64,000 nucleotides of DNA from Collinsella sp. (lineage in GTDB: Bacteria; Actinomycetota; Coriobacteriia; Coriobacteriales; Coriobacteriaceae): contig JAGZEK010000008.1 of NCBI GenBank assembly GCA_018368345.1, positions 120,510 through 184,509 on the forward strand. The letters run 5' to 3'. Both the position numbers and the translations under genes were made by a program. The first letter of the stretch is position 1. Each line of letters opens with the position of its first letter. Below the pieces are notes generated by a model. The model was not told where the DNA came from. It ran no database searches and was given only the letters and a program-made list of their open reading frames with translations. This document shows, one piece after another, positions 41,658 to 51,075 of the stretch.

Positions 41658-42491
41658 CTACTCCTGAGGCATAGCCGGCATGGTCACCGTGGCACCCGGG
41701 TCCTCGCCGGCGCCGTCCACGAGCGGCAGGCCGCCCTCATGCGCAGGTCCCGCCGGAACCGTCGCCGCACCGCCAAAGACAGCAGCGGAAGCCTCGTGGT
41801 TCTCGGCAACCGCGCCCTCGGTATCAATCGCCACCTGGGGCTCGTCGTCAAAGTTGGGGACACCCTGGGGCTCGGTGGAAACAGGCTCGGCGGTCGCATC
41901 GGCAACGGGCTCGGCGTCGGCCGGCACATCGCCCTCGTCAGCGCCCTCGTCCTCGGCAGCATCTTCGCCGTTCGCAGCGGCGACGGCCTCGTGAGGATCC
42001 TTGCCCTCGGCCTCGGCGCGCATACCCAGCACCAGGTTGCGCAGGCCCGCGACCGTGCCTTCCACGTCGGGGGCAGGCTGGTCGGCGTGCAGGTACGCCC
42101 AGTCCATCATAAAGGTGGCCGACGACAGCGCGCCGATGGCCAGCGCGTCGTCGGGGCACGAAAGCTCAACCTCAAAGACGCGCTCGTCGTGCTCGCTTAC
42201 GCGCGTGCGGCCGCACGAGATGCTGCCGGCAAGCCCGGTCTCGTTCATGAGCTCAACCGTCACGTGCTCCAGCAGGTGGCAGAGCTCGGTCTGGCCCATG
42301 CAGTCCTGGAACTCGCGACCGGAATCGCCCAGGCACAGGTGCTTGGCAATCGCCGGCACCAGGTAATACACGCGCGCCGTGGCCTCGATATCCTCCGAGG
42401 TCATGAGCGGCATGCCGGGGTTCACCAGCACATGCGCGCAGATCTTGTCCTCGCTGACGGTGACCTTAAGGATGTTGAACAGGCCTGCCAT
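41658..42491 (-). CDS. Protein with cyanophycin-synthetase N-terminal-like domain and acidic tail
   Basis: A 277-residue protein. Residues about 1-150 contain CHLLEHVTVELMNETGLAGS followed by CGRTRV and EVELSCPDDALAIGALSSA. This resembles the HLxEHxALELQ...AGxxVxxGRTR pattern of the N-terminal domain of cyanophycin synthetase, but the ATP-grasp and Mur-ligase parts are absent. The rest (about 155-277) is a disordered Ala/Glu/Asp/Pro-rich tail. It lies 24 nt after the CNNM/CorC-type gene on the same strand. The match is from memory of the motif and moderate; function unknown. Confidence 0.8.
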   Translation of the reverse strand: MAGLFNILKVTVSEDKICAHVLVNPGMPLMTSEDIEATARVYYLVPAIAKHLCLGDSGREFQDCMGQTELCHLLEHVTVELMNETGLAGSISCGRTRVSEHDERVFEVELSCPDDALAIGALSSATFMMDWAYLHADQPAPDVEGTVAGLRNLVLGMRAEAEGKDPHEAVAAANGEDAAEDEGADEGDVPADAEPVADATAEPVSTEPQGVPNFDDEPQVAIDTEGAVAENHEASAAVFGGAATVPAGPAHEGGLPLVDGAGEDPGATVTMPAMPQE

Positions 42492-42515
42492 AACTCTCCC
42501 CTACTCTTCCTTGCC

Positions 42516-43889
42516 CTACTCGTCGCCATCGTGCGGATCCACAGAGCCCGCACCCGACGTCGCCGGCTTCTCTGCCGAAGACTCGGAATCCTTCTTATCG
42601 GTTTCGGCCGGAGCGATCACGCGGATGAGCGAGATGCGCTGGCCACGCATCGACTGCACTTTAAACTTGTACCCCGCGACCTCAAACACCTCTCCGATGT
42701 CGGGCACCGAGTCACAAAGCTCCAAGATCCAGCCGGCGATGGTCTCATAATCATCGCTTTCCTCGAGCGGCCAACCAAGCTCAATCGCGTCATCGCACGA
42801 AAAACGCCCATCAACGAGCCACTCGCGGCGCGAAAGGCGCGTAAGATACTTGTTGTCGGGGTCGAACTCGTCCTCGATCTCGCCGACGATCTCCTCGACG
42901 ATGTCCTCGATGGTGATGATGCCGGCCGTGCCGCCGTACTCGTCCACGACCACCACGATCTGGTCGTGAGAGGTCTGCATCTCGGACAGCAGCGGCAGGA
43001 TGTCCTTGGTATCGGGTACAAAGGTGGCGTCGCGCAAATAGTTGGCGATGGGCTGGTCGCCCTTGCCGTCGAGCGCGGGCTGGATCAGGTCCTTGATATG
43101 CGCAATGCCCGCGACGTTGTCGGGGTCCTCGTGATAGACGGGGATGCGGCTGAAGCCGGTCTGGCGCATGGTGGACAACACGTCGGCGACCGTCTCGTCG
43201 TCCTCACACATGGTGGTGTCCACGCGCGGCACCATGACCTCGCGGGCAACGGTGTCGCCCAGGTCGAAGATCTCGTGGATCATGCGCTTTTCCTCGTCGA
43301 GCAGGTCGTCCTGCTCCGAGACCATGTACTTGATCTCTTCTTCCGAGACGTTCTGGCGGTCGTCGGCACTCTTGATGCGCAGGATGCGGGCCAGGCCATC
43401 GGAGCAAGCGCCAGTCAGCCACACGAGCGGACGGGCGATCTTCTGGAACACGGAAAGCGGGCCCACGACCTGCTTGGACACGCCCTCGGCATTGGCCAGG
43501 CCGATGCGCTTGGGGACGAGCTCGCCGATCACGATGGATACGAAGGCGACCGCGACGGTGATGATGACCGGCGCCAGGCCGCGCGCGATGGCGGAGAGCG
43601 GCGCGATGCCAAAGCTCATGAGCCACGTGGCGAGCGGGTCGGACAGACTCGTCGAGGCGACGGCGGACGAGGCGAAGCCCACGAGCGTAATGGCAACCTG
43701 GATGGTGGCGAGCAGCTGGTCGGAGTCGGCAGCCAGCTTAATGGCACGCTCGGCGCGCTTGTCGCCTTCCTCGGCCTCGTGCTCCAGCACGGCGCGCTTG
43801 GCCGTGGTGAGCGCCATCTCGGACATAGAGAAGTAGCCGTTGATGAGGGTCAAAACGAGGGTGGTGATAAGGGAGATGGTTGTGTCCAT
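42516..43889 (-). CDS. CNNM/CorC-family (hemolysin C-type) membrane protein
   Basis: About 457 residues from the ATG at 43889; the longer frame overlaps the neighbouring TrhA gene. A DUF21/CNNM membrane domain (about 1-190; STSLSDPLATWLM, then IVIGELVPKRIGLANAEGVS) is followed by a CBS pair (about 210-330; VPRVDTTMCEDDETVADVL and IVVVVDEYGGTAGIITIEDI, the family signature) and a CorC/HlyC C-domain (about 345-430). CNNM/CorC proteins export or balance Mg2+ using Na+. With the NRMT/MgtE-like pair 4-8 kb away, this is a second Mg2+-related gene. The acidic Ser/Glu tail is disordered. Confidence 0.92.
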   Translation of the reverse strand: MDTTISLITTLVLTLINGYFSMSEMALTTAKRAVLEHEAEEGDKRAERAIKLAADSDQLLATIQVAITLVGFASSAVASTSLSDPLATWLMSFGIAPLSAIARGLAPVIITVAVAFVSIVIGELVPKRIGLANAEGVSKQVVGPLSVFQKIARPLVWLTGACSDGLARILRIKSADDRQNVSEEEIKYMVSEQDDLLDEEKRMIHEIFDLGDTVAREVMVPRVDTTMCEDDETVADVLSTMRQTGFSRIPVYHEDPDNVAGIAHIKDLIQPALDGKGDQPIANYLRDATFVPDTKDILPLLSEMQTSHDQIVVVVDEYGGTAGIITIEDIVEEIVGEIEDEFDPDNKYLTRLSRREWLVDGRFSCDDAIELGWPLEESDDYETIAGWILELCDSVPDIGEVFEVAGYKFKVQSMRGQRISLIRVIAPAETDKKDSESSAEKPATSGAGSVDPHDGDE

Positions 43890-43999
43890 CGGGAGTTTCT
43901 CGAACCTCCAAGATTCGGGACGTCGGATTAAAACGTTGACGGCGGATACGGCAATTGCGCCGGCGCCCAAACAAGGACGCGAGCGCGCAGGCGTGGTCG

Positions 44000-44683
44000 C
44001 TAGATTACGAAGAGGATCACCGCCATGAACTGGAAGATACTGCCGGCGAGCACCCACAGGTGGAACACGCTGTGCAGGTAGCGCACGTTTTTGGCGATAT
44101 AGAACGGCACGCCCGCGGTGTAGCACACGCCGCCGACGGCGAGCAGGGCAAGTGCCACGGGGTTGAGCAGCGCCACAAGTTCGGGCAGCTTAAAGACAAC
44201 GAGCCAGCCCATCAGCAGGTAGGCCAAGCCACTTACCCAGTGCGGTTGACGCTCGCGCATAAAGCACTCGAGGGCGATGCCGATAATGGCGATGGCCCAT
44301 ACGGCAAAGAACAGCGCAGGACCGCCGTCGTTTGCGAGCGTGATGAGGCAAAACGGCGTATAGCTGCCGGCTATGAGCAGGTAGATGCAGCTGTGGTCGA
44401 TAATGCGGAACACGCGCTTGGCGCGCGCGGGCTGAATCGCGTGGTAGAGCGTGGAGGCTAGGTATTCGAGGATAATGCTGACGCCATAGACAATCGCCGC
44501 GGCCATGTGGGCCGGACCTCCGCCGCGCAGGGCGGCGAATACGATCAAGAGCACCAGACCCGCGATACCCAGCAGGCAGCCGACACCATGGGTGACGGAG
44601 TTCATGATCTCCTCGCCCACCGTGTAGTGTGGAACGGCCGCGGTCTTGGGTCGCGGCTTAGAACTGTCGCTCGAATCGGACAT
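44000..44683 (-). CDS. Hemolysin III/TrhA (PAQR) family membrane protein
   Basis: A 227-residue protein with seven helices. The family motifs are present: EEIMNSVTHGVGCLLG with the first conserved His; ASTLYHAI with the next (S-x-x-x-H); RIIDHSCIYLLIAGSYTPF; and the last helix with YLHSVFHLWVLAGS carrying two His. These residues bind Zn2+ in PAQR proteins. The ATG at 44683 is preferred; TTG at 44701 is possible, with GGAGG between. The role in bacteria is unclear; links to membrane-lipid homeostasis have been reported. It is upstream of the CNNM/CorC-type gene, with a 110-nt gap. Confidence 0.92.
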   Translation of the reverse strand: MSDSSDSSKPRPKTAAVPHYTVGEEIMNSVTHGVGCLLGIAGLVLLIVFAALRGGGPAHMAAAIVYGVSIILEYLASTLYHAIQPARAKRVFRIIDHSCIYLLIAGSYTPFCLITLANDGGPALFFAVWAIAIIGIALECFMRERQPHWVSGLAYLLMGWLVVFKLPELVALLNPVALALLAVGGVCYTAGVPFYIAKNVRYLHSVFHLWVLAGSIFQFMAVILFVI

Positions 44684-44791
44684 GCCGGTTACATCCTCCA
44701 ACGTAAAGAGTTCTCAACACTATATCAAAGCGTCTAGGTACGTGCGAAATTTGCACCATACGTGACCCTTTGTTTACCCATTCTTTGCCTG

Positions 44792-44820
44792 TTGACGCAT
44801 CAACGGCGAACGTCCATAAT
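44792..44820 (+). promoter_or_regulatory. Sigma-70-type promoter with paired operators
   Basis: TTGACG (44792-44797), a 17-nt spacer and CATAAT (44815-44820). Two related 14-bp palindromes, GTTGACGCATCAAC (44791-44804) and GTTGATGTATTAAC (44836-44849), lie over the -35 and just after the -10. A repressor binding both would block transcription of the downstream hydrolase. Confidence 0.65.
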
Positions 44821-44869
44821 GCGCTTGCATTAAATGTTGATGTATTAACATCTTATAGGAAAGCTTCTT

Positions 44870-45835
44870 ATGTCTCAAAACGCACGTTCCCATCGAAAGC
44901 TCAAGATAGCCGGCATCGTTGCACTGGTGGCTGTCGTTGCGCTGCTCGGATTTGCCGGCAACCTTCTGTTTGACTTCGCGCTGAATCCCCGCGCGCCATA
45001 CACCATGAAGATGATGCAGGATAGCAAGAACGACAAAGAAGGTGAGCAGCCGGATGCCGAGGATACCGAGGCGCGGGCATGGTTTAAAGAGAACCGCAAG
45101 AGCAGCAGCCTCACCGCAGATGACGGAACCGAGCTCGCCGCCTGGTATTTTGCTGCCTCGGAGAACACCCACGATTACGCCGTCTGCCTGCATGGATATA
45201 CCAACGAGCCCATCGGCATGGCTCGATACGCCAAGCGCTTCCACGACCGCGGCATGAACGTGCTCGCGCCTGCCGCCCGCGCCCACGAGCGCTCCGGCGG
45301 CGACTATATCGGCATGGGCTGGCCCGAGCGCCTCGATATCGTCGCATGGATCGAGCAAATCGTTCAGGCTGACCCCCAGGCGCGCATCCTGGTCTTTGGC
45401 GAATCGATGGGTGCAGCAACCGCTATGAACGTCGCGGGGGAATCTCTGCCTGCAAACGTAAAATGCATTATCGAGGACTGCGGTTATACGAGTGTTTGGG
45501 ACGAGTTTTCCCTGCAGCTCAAGGACGTGTTCGGCCTGCCCAGCTTTCCCTTGCTCGATGTAGCAAACTTGGTGTGCAACGTGCGCGCGGGCTACGACTT
45601 TCATAAGGCGAGCAGTGTGGAGCAACTCAAACACGCGACGGTTCCCATGCTGTTTATCCACGGCGACCAGGACACCTTTGTACCGTACAGCATGCTCGAC
45701 CAAAACTACGACGCGTGCGCCAGCAAGGTCAAGCAAAAGCTCACTATCCATGGCGCCACCCACGCCAAGAGTGCGCAAGTTGACCCCGAGCTCTACTGGA
45801 ATACGGTCGACGACTTCCTCGACGAGTATTTTTAG
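44870..45835 (+). CDS. Membrane-anchored alpha/beta hydrolase
   Basis: A 321-residue protein. An N-terminal helix (IAGIVALVAVVALLGFAGNL) probably anchors it, with the hydrolase outside. The oxyanion region is VCLHGYTNEPIGM, the nucleophile Ser is in VFGESMGAATAM, the Asp in FIHGDQDTFVP and the His in HGATHAKSAQ, giving a complete triad. It resembles the YqkD/BAAT-like group of bacterial hydrolases of unknown substrate. A clear promoter with two operators precedes it and a terminator follows, so it is a single regulated gene. TATAGGAAAG lies before the ATG. Confidence 0.9.
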   Translation: MSQNARSHRKLKIAGIVALVAVVALLGFAGNLLFDFALNPRAPYTMKMMQDSKNDKEGEQPDAEDTEARAWFKENRKSSSLTADDGTELAAWYFAASENTHDYAVCLHGYTNEPIGMARYAKRFHDRGMNVLAPAARAHERSGGDYIGMGWPERLDIVAWIEQIVQADPQARILVFGESMGAATAMNVAGESLPANVKCIIEDCGYTSVWDEFSLQLKDVFGLPSFPLLDVANLVCNVRAGYDFHKASSVEQLKHATVPMLFIHGDQDTFVPYSMLDQNYDACASKVKQKLTIHGATHAKSAQVDPELYWNTVDDFLDEYF

Positions 45836-45881
45836 GCAAATAGGACGGTTTACCAGTCTATCTGACCCCTTAGCACTTCCA

Positions 45882-45920
45882 AAAAGCCGCCCGCGGGCAC
45901 TGTGCTCACGGGCGGCTTTT
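45882..45920. terminator. Bidirectional terminator
   Basis: AAAAGCCGCCCG (45882-45893) and CGGGCGGCTTTT (45909-45920) form a perfect stem with A and T runs on either side, between the convergent hydrolase and DUF362 genes. Confidence 0.92.
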
Positions 45921-45967
45921 GCTAACGTTGCGCTACAAAAGCGCTTGTTTTGTCCAATAGCTAGGTG

Positions 45968-47173
45968 CTATTTGACCTCGATAAGCTCGTACTTGCTCGT
46001 GCCCAGACCGATCTTCTCGGCGTGCGCGATGCACGCGCGCCAGTCGGTGTCGGGATGCGTGATGCAGAAGGGGTCACGCGCCTGCTCGCCCTCCAGATGC
46101 TCGTGGTTGTACTCCATCTTGGCCGCGCTATCGGTGAGCTCGGTGTTGGGCAGCGGCTCGGATGCCATGACGGCATCGGCGCAGGCCTGGTCGATGGCGA
46201 CCGGGTCGAAGCTCGCAAACATGCCGATATCGTTGACGATAGGCGTGTCGTTTTCGGGATGGCAATCGCAGTTGGGGCTGATGTCCATGGCAAGCGAGAT
46301 GTGGAAGCTCGGGCGGCCGTCGACAACGGCCTTTGTATACTCGGCGATCTTGCAGTTGAGCACGTCGGCCGCGGCGTCATAGCCGGGCTTGATGCAGTCC
46401 TGGTTGCATGCCGCAATGCAGCGTCCGCAGCCCACGCAGCGATCGTGGTCGATGGCAGCGACGTGAACCGTGCGGGTGTTGCCGTTGGCAAGCTCGCGCT
46501 CGCGGGTGTCGTCGAACGAGACAGCGTTGTGCGCGCAGATCTTTTCGCAGGCGCGGCAGCCAACGCAGTGCTCGGCCGCGACGTTCGGCTTGCCGGCGGC
46601 ATGCTGCTCCATCTTGCCGGCACGGCTGCCGCCTCCCATGCCCAGGTTCTTCATGGCGCCGCCAAAACCGGCCTGCTCATGACCCTTAAAGTGGGTGAGG
46701 CTGATCACGATATCGGCATCCATGAGCGCCTGACCGATCTTGGCCTCGTGCACGTACTCGCCGCCCTCGACCGGGACGAGCGCCTCGTCGGTGCCCTTGA
46801 GGCCATCGGCGATGATGACCTGGCAGCCCGTGGCATACGGGGTAAAGCCGTTCTGGTAGGCGGTGTCAATGTGCTCGAGCGCGTTTTTGCGGCTACCGAC
46901 GTAGAGCGTATTGCAGTCGGTGAGGAAGGGCTTGCCGCCCAGCTCCTTCACCACGTCCGCGACGGCGCGGGCGTAGTTGGGGCGCAAAAAGCTCAGGTTG
47001 CCCAGCTCGCCAAAGTGAATCTTGATGGCGACGAACTTGTTCTCGAAGTCGATCTGCTCAATACCGGCGTGACGAATGAGGCGCTTGAGCTTGTCGAGCT
47101 GGCTCTCGCGAGCATGCGTGCGCAGGTTGGTGAAGTACACCTTAGCGGGTGCTGCGGGTGCAGTTACGGTCAT
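45968..47173 (-). CDS. DUF362 protein with two 4Fe-4S motifs
   Basis: A 401-residue cytoplasmic protein. The DUF362 part (about 10-190; VAIKIHFGELGNLSFLRPNY, DADIVISLTHFKGHEQAGFG, AMKNLGMGGGSRAGKMEQH) is followed by two ferredoxin clusters (HCVGCRACEKICAHNAVSF and RCVGCGRCIAACNQDC) and then a further DUF362 segment (CDCHPENDTPIVNDIGMFAS; FDPVAIDQACADAV). Such proteins are common in anaerobes, and an electron-transfer role is assumed without a known reaction. The start has GGGGATATATCT upstream. It stands alone, downstream of a REP cluster. Confidence 0.92.
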   Translation of the reverse strand: MTVTAPAAPAKVYFTNLRTHARESQLDKLKRLIRHAGIEQIDFENKFVAIKIHFGELGNLSFLRPNYARAVADVVKELGGKPFLTDCNTLYVGSRKNALEHIDTAYQNGFTPYATGCQVIIADGLKGTDEALVPVEGGEYVHEAKIGQALMDADIVISLTHFKGHEQAGFGGAMKNLGMGGGSRAGKMEQHAAGKPNVAAEHCVGCRACEKICAHNAVSFDDTRERELANGNTRTVHVAAIDHDRCVGCGRCIAACNQDCIKPGYDAAADVLNCKIAEYTKAVVDGRPSFHISLAMDISPNCDCHPENDTPIVNDIGMFASFDPVAIDQACADAVMASEPLPNTELTDSAAKMEYNHEHLEGEQARDPFCITHPDTDWRACIAHAEKIGLGTSKYELIEVK

Positions 47174-47267
47174 AGATATATCCCCTCGGTCTATATGGCG
47201 TTACAGACATAGAGGATGGTACCCGTTGAAGTAGGGTCGAAGTCAAGCGCAACGCCGAGTCGTTAGG

Positions 47268-47380
47268 CACTCATTGGGGACAGACTTAAATGAGTGCTTG
47301 CCGCCCGGCCGGCGAGCCGGCGATCCGGCAAAGACTGTCCCCAACGACTAGTCGTTTAAGAACGTCCCCAATGACTACTC
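47268..47380. repeat. REP-like palindrome cluster
   Basis: CACTCATT/AATGAGTG hairpin (47268-47296) with GGGGACAGACTT inside, then the GC-rich palindrome GCCGGCGAGCCGGC, then GACTAGTCGTTTAAGAACG with TCCCCAATGACTAC (47347-47380). The same order recurs at 50.86-51.07 kb. The last unit overlaps the end of the FtsX-type permease gene. Confidence 0.75.
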
Positions 47381-50041
47381 CTGCACCTTGAGGGCTTCGG
47401 CCAGGCTGACGCGCTTGATAGAGCGCGTGTGTAGCAGCGCCACGACCAGGTAGGTCGCAAAGCCAATGCCGACGCATGCAGCCATGGACCAAGCGGGCAC
47501 GTAGATCTCGATATTGCCGTTGTAGGCGAGCAGCATCGAGCGGAAGATGGCCGTGAGCGAGCCAATAATGACCGGCAGGCTCAGCACGAGCGACGCCGCC
47601 ACGCACAGCGTGATCGAGCGGATGTACAGATGCGAGATCTCACTATCGCGATAGCCAAAGACTTTCATGTAGCTGATCGAACGGGCGCTGTGGTCGATCA
47701 CCGCTTTGGTCAGCAGGTACATAAACAGCAGGAAGATAAACACCGCGAGCCCGATCATCATTCCGATCATTTTGCTCATCATGCCGATGAACTGGTCACC
47801 CACGGCGCGCATGTCGTCGGGCGTGGTGTCGCCGGCAAAGTAGCGCGCGTCGAGGTCGAGCTTCTCGTTGCTCACATAGCCGTTAAAGTAGGCGGCATCG
47901 TTGTCGAACAGCTCATTAAAGTCATCGATGCTCATATAGATGTTCATGTCCGACTTGGAGCCCCAGGCACAGTCCTTGCCCGCGTACTCAAAGGAATAAT
48001 GCTCGCCCTCGTACTTGTCGCTGAGCGTGACCTTCTGGCCCTCGCTCCAGCCAAACTTATCGAGCAGACCGCCGCCAAAGACGACGCGGCCATCGCCGAT
48101 GTTGAGGCCCTTCCAGTAGCGCGAATCGGACGAGATGCCGTAGACAGAAATCGTCTCCTCGCCATTACCGTCGCCACGGTCGTACTGCAGCTGGTAAACG
48201 GCATATTTCTCGGCCTGCGCGATTGCGCCCGCGCCGTTGTCGGTCGTATTGACCGGGTGGATATCGTCGTTGTCAGTGTCGATCTTAGAGGCCTTGTCGA
48301 TCAGGTCGATAGCCTCGTCGCGGTCGCAGCCAAGGGCATCGGCAAGATCGTCAAGGCGCGCGTAGAGCGCATCCTTCTTGTCCTGGACCTTGGCAAGCGC
48401 ATCCTGCGCTGCGGTCAGGCTCTCGGCAGACGGAGATGCGGTCGCGGCATCGGCTGCCGTCTGCGCCGCATCGGCCGCGCCGTCAAGCTCGTCATCGGCA
48501 TCCTGGGCGGCAGAAAGCAGCGCGCCGTCAACCGACTGCAAGCGCTCGAGTGCCGACCACTGCTCGCGCTCCTCGGCAGTGCCCTCGAGCTCCAGCGGCG
48601 CCTTGAGTGTGTACTGATGCTCGGCGACCAGGCTCGTCTCGAGGTTGTCCGCATAGTGCGTCATCGTAGGCAGGATCGCCAGGCCAAAGAGCAAAAGCAG
48701 CGACCCAAACGCGATGCCCACGAAGAGCGTGGCGAAGTTGCCCAGGTTGCGCAGGAAGACGCGCAGGCGGAAGCGGGAGACAAAGCCCATGCGTTCCGGC
48801 AGCTGCAGACCGCGCTTGGTACCCGACTTACCACTCGCCTCGTGACGAAGGAACTGCAGCGGCGTCTTGCCCATTTTGCGGAGCAGACCCACCAGCGTGA
48901 TGAGGATGAGCGCGGCGGCGGGGACCACAGCGCACTTCACAAAGATTTCCCAGCTCCAGTACACCTGGAAGGGCGGCAGACTGTACGAGCCGTAGTAGAG
49001 ACCGCGCATGGGCTCGGTAAAGAACGCAACGCCGAGCGCGGTGCCCAAAAGTGCCGCGAGCACGCCCACGATGGCGGGAAGTGCCAGGTAGTGCAGCACG
49101 ATCTCGCGACGGCGATAGCCGCTGGCGAGCAGCGTGCCGATGATGGCGCTCTCCTCCTCGATGGTGGCGTCGGTGAGCACCACAAAGACAAACGCCATGA
49201 TCACGATGATGATGTCGAGCAACGTCATCCACATCATGGAGTCGCCGTCCACGTCGTCGCGCGCATAGCCAATGCCCTGATTGGAATCGGCATCGATCAG
49301 ATCGTCCACGCGCGCATCGGCATCGGTCAGCGCCTCGACCATATCCTGCTCCGCATCGATGCGATCCGCGGTGGGGAGGTCGCGGTCGTTAAAGGTAAAG
49401 GAGTACGTGTAGGCAGGCGCGCCGCCGGCATCCTCGAGCGCGGCAAAACCGGCGCACGCGACCTCGGCGACACCATACGTGATGGTGTTCACCGTAAAGT
49501 CCGAATTGTCGAGGAACAACGCCTGGCTATCGGGCTGGGTCATGATGCCGCAGATGGTGTAGGTGCGCCCCTCGAGCTCGACCTTATCGCCGATGGCGAG
49601 GTCGTTGTTGGCGGCAAAGACGCGGTCGATGGCCACCTCGTCGTCCGCCTTTGGCTGCTTGCCTCCGCAGTAGGACGCAATATTGACCTTGGTGCGATGC
49701 GCGTAGGTGCGCAGGGTGCGCTTAGTGCCGTCGTCGCCGGACGCCTTTTTGATGATGGCGTCGATAGAGAAGTTCTTGTAGAGCGTAACGCCGCCGACGC
49801 CGCCGGCTGCATCCTCGGCTGCCTTGAGCTGGTCTTTGGTGGCCTCGAAGGAGGTGGTCACGCGGCCGTCCTCGATCGTGTATGCATCGCGCATGTCGTC
49901 AATGAGGCAGCCGATGGAATGCGCCACGAGCAAAAAGCCCGACGTGAGGGCGATGCTTCCGCACATAAGCAAAAAGATGCCCAGGTACTTGCCGATATTG
50001 CGGCGCAGCTCGCGCGGGAGACGTTTTGCGAGAGGTGTCAT
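47375..50041 (-). CDS. FtsX/MacB-type ABC transporter permease, large
   Basis: An 888-residue membrane protein with the ATG at 50041 just after the ATPase gene's stop. One helix near the N-terminus (about 20-42) leads to a large outside domain (about 45-255). Three helices follow (VVLTDATIEEESAIIGTLLA region and on to LVGLLRKMGKTPL), then a second half with another helix, a long outside region containing an Ala/Asp-rich coiled coil (about 495-570), and three final helices (MIGLAVFIFLLFMYLLTKAV onward). It is a two-FtsX-domain exporter of the antimicrobial-resistance or lipoprotein type, working with the adjacent ATPase. Substrate unknown. Confidence 0.9.
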   Translation of the reverse strand: MTPLAKRLPRELRRNIGKYLGIFLLMCGSIALTSGFLLVAHSIGCLIDDMRDAYTIEDGRVTTSFEATKDQLKAAEDAAGGVGGVTLYKNFSIDAIIKKASGDDGTKRTLRTYAHRTKVNIASYCGGKQPKADDEVAIDRVFAANNDLAIGDKVELEGRTYTICGIMTQPDSQALFLDNSDFTVNTITYGVAEVACAGFAALEDAGGAPAYTYSFTFNDRDLPTADRIDAEQDMVEALTDADARVDDLIDADSNQGIGYARDDVDGDSMMWMTLLDIIIVIMAFVFVVLTDATIEEESAIIGTLLASGYRRREIVLHYLALPAIVGVLAALLGTALGVAFFTEPMRGLYYGSYSLPPFQVYWSWEIFVKCAVVPAAALILITLVGLLRKMGKTPLQFLRHEASGKSGTKRGLQLPERMGFVSRFRLRVFLRNLGNFATLFVGIAFGSLLLLFGLAILPTMTHYADNLETSLVAEHQYTLKAPLELEGTAEEREQWSALERLQSVDGALLSAAQDADDELDGAADAAQTAADAATASPSAESLTAAQDALAKVQDKKDALYARLDDLADALGCDRDEAIDLIDKASKIDTDNDDIHPVNTTDNGAGAIAQAEKYAVYQLQYDRGDGNGEETISVYGISSDSRYWKGLNIGDGRVVFGGGLLDKFGWSEGQKVTLSDKYEGEHYSFEYAGKDCAWGSKSDMNIYMSIDDFNELFDNDAAYFNGYVSNEKLDLDARYFAGDTTPDDMRAVGDQFIGMMSKMIGMMIGLAVFIFLLFMYLLTKAVIDHSARSISYMKVFGYRDSEISHLYIRSITLCVAASLVLSLPVIIGSLTAIFRSMLLAYNGNIEIYVPAWSMAACVGIGFATYLVVALLHTRSIKRVSLAEALKVQE

Positions 50042-50049
50042 GGCGCCGC

Positions 50050-50763
<714 letters not shown>

Positions 50764-50862
50764 GCTATCCCCCGTTGTTAGCCTTCTGCTACTTTTCTAG
50801 GCTAATAGTAAACCCGGGCGAACTATTTTTAAGCGACGTGCACGGCTTTTTTCCAACCTACT

Positions 50863-51066
50863 CATTGGGGACAGACTTAAATGAGTGAAATCGCTCATTT
50901 AAGTCTGTCCCCAATGAATGCCGGGACTGTCCCCAAGTGCCGGCAGGAAAGGAACGTCCCCAAGTGCCGACATATTGGGACAGTCCTTGCCAGCCCGGCC
51001 GGCGAGCCGGCGAATCGGCAAAGACTGTCCCCGATGACTAGTCGTTTAAGAACGTCCCCAAGTGAC
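50863..51066. repeat. REP-like palindrome cluster including a perfect 23-bp hairpin
   Basis: Perfect 23-nt arms lie at 50863-50885 and 50894-50916 (CATTGGGGACAGACTTAAAT and complement). Next come CCAAGTGCCGGCA-type words, GCCGGCGAGCCGGC and GACTAGTCGTTTAAGAACG near 51037. This fills the 312-bp gap 50764-51075 along with the ATPase gene's promoter region. Confidence 0.8.
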
Positions 51067-51075
51067 GGGTTGTGG

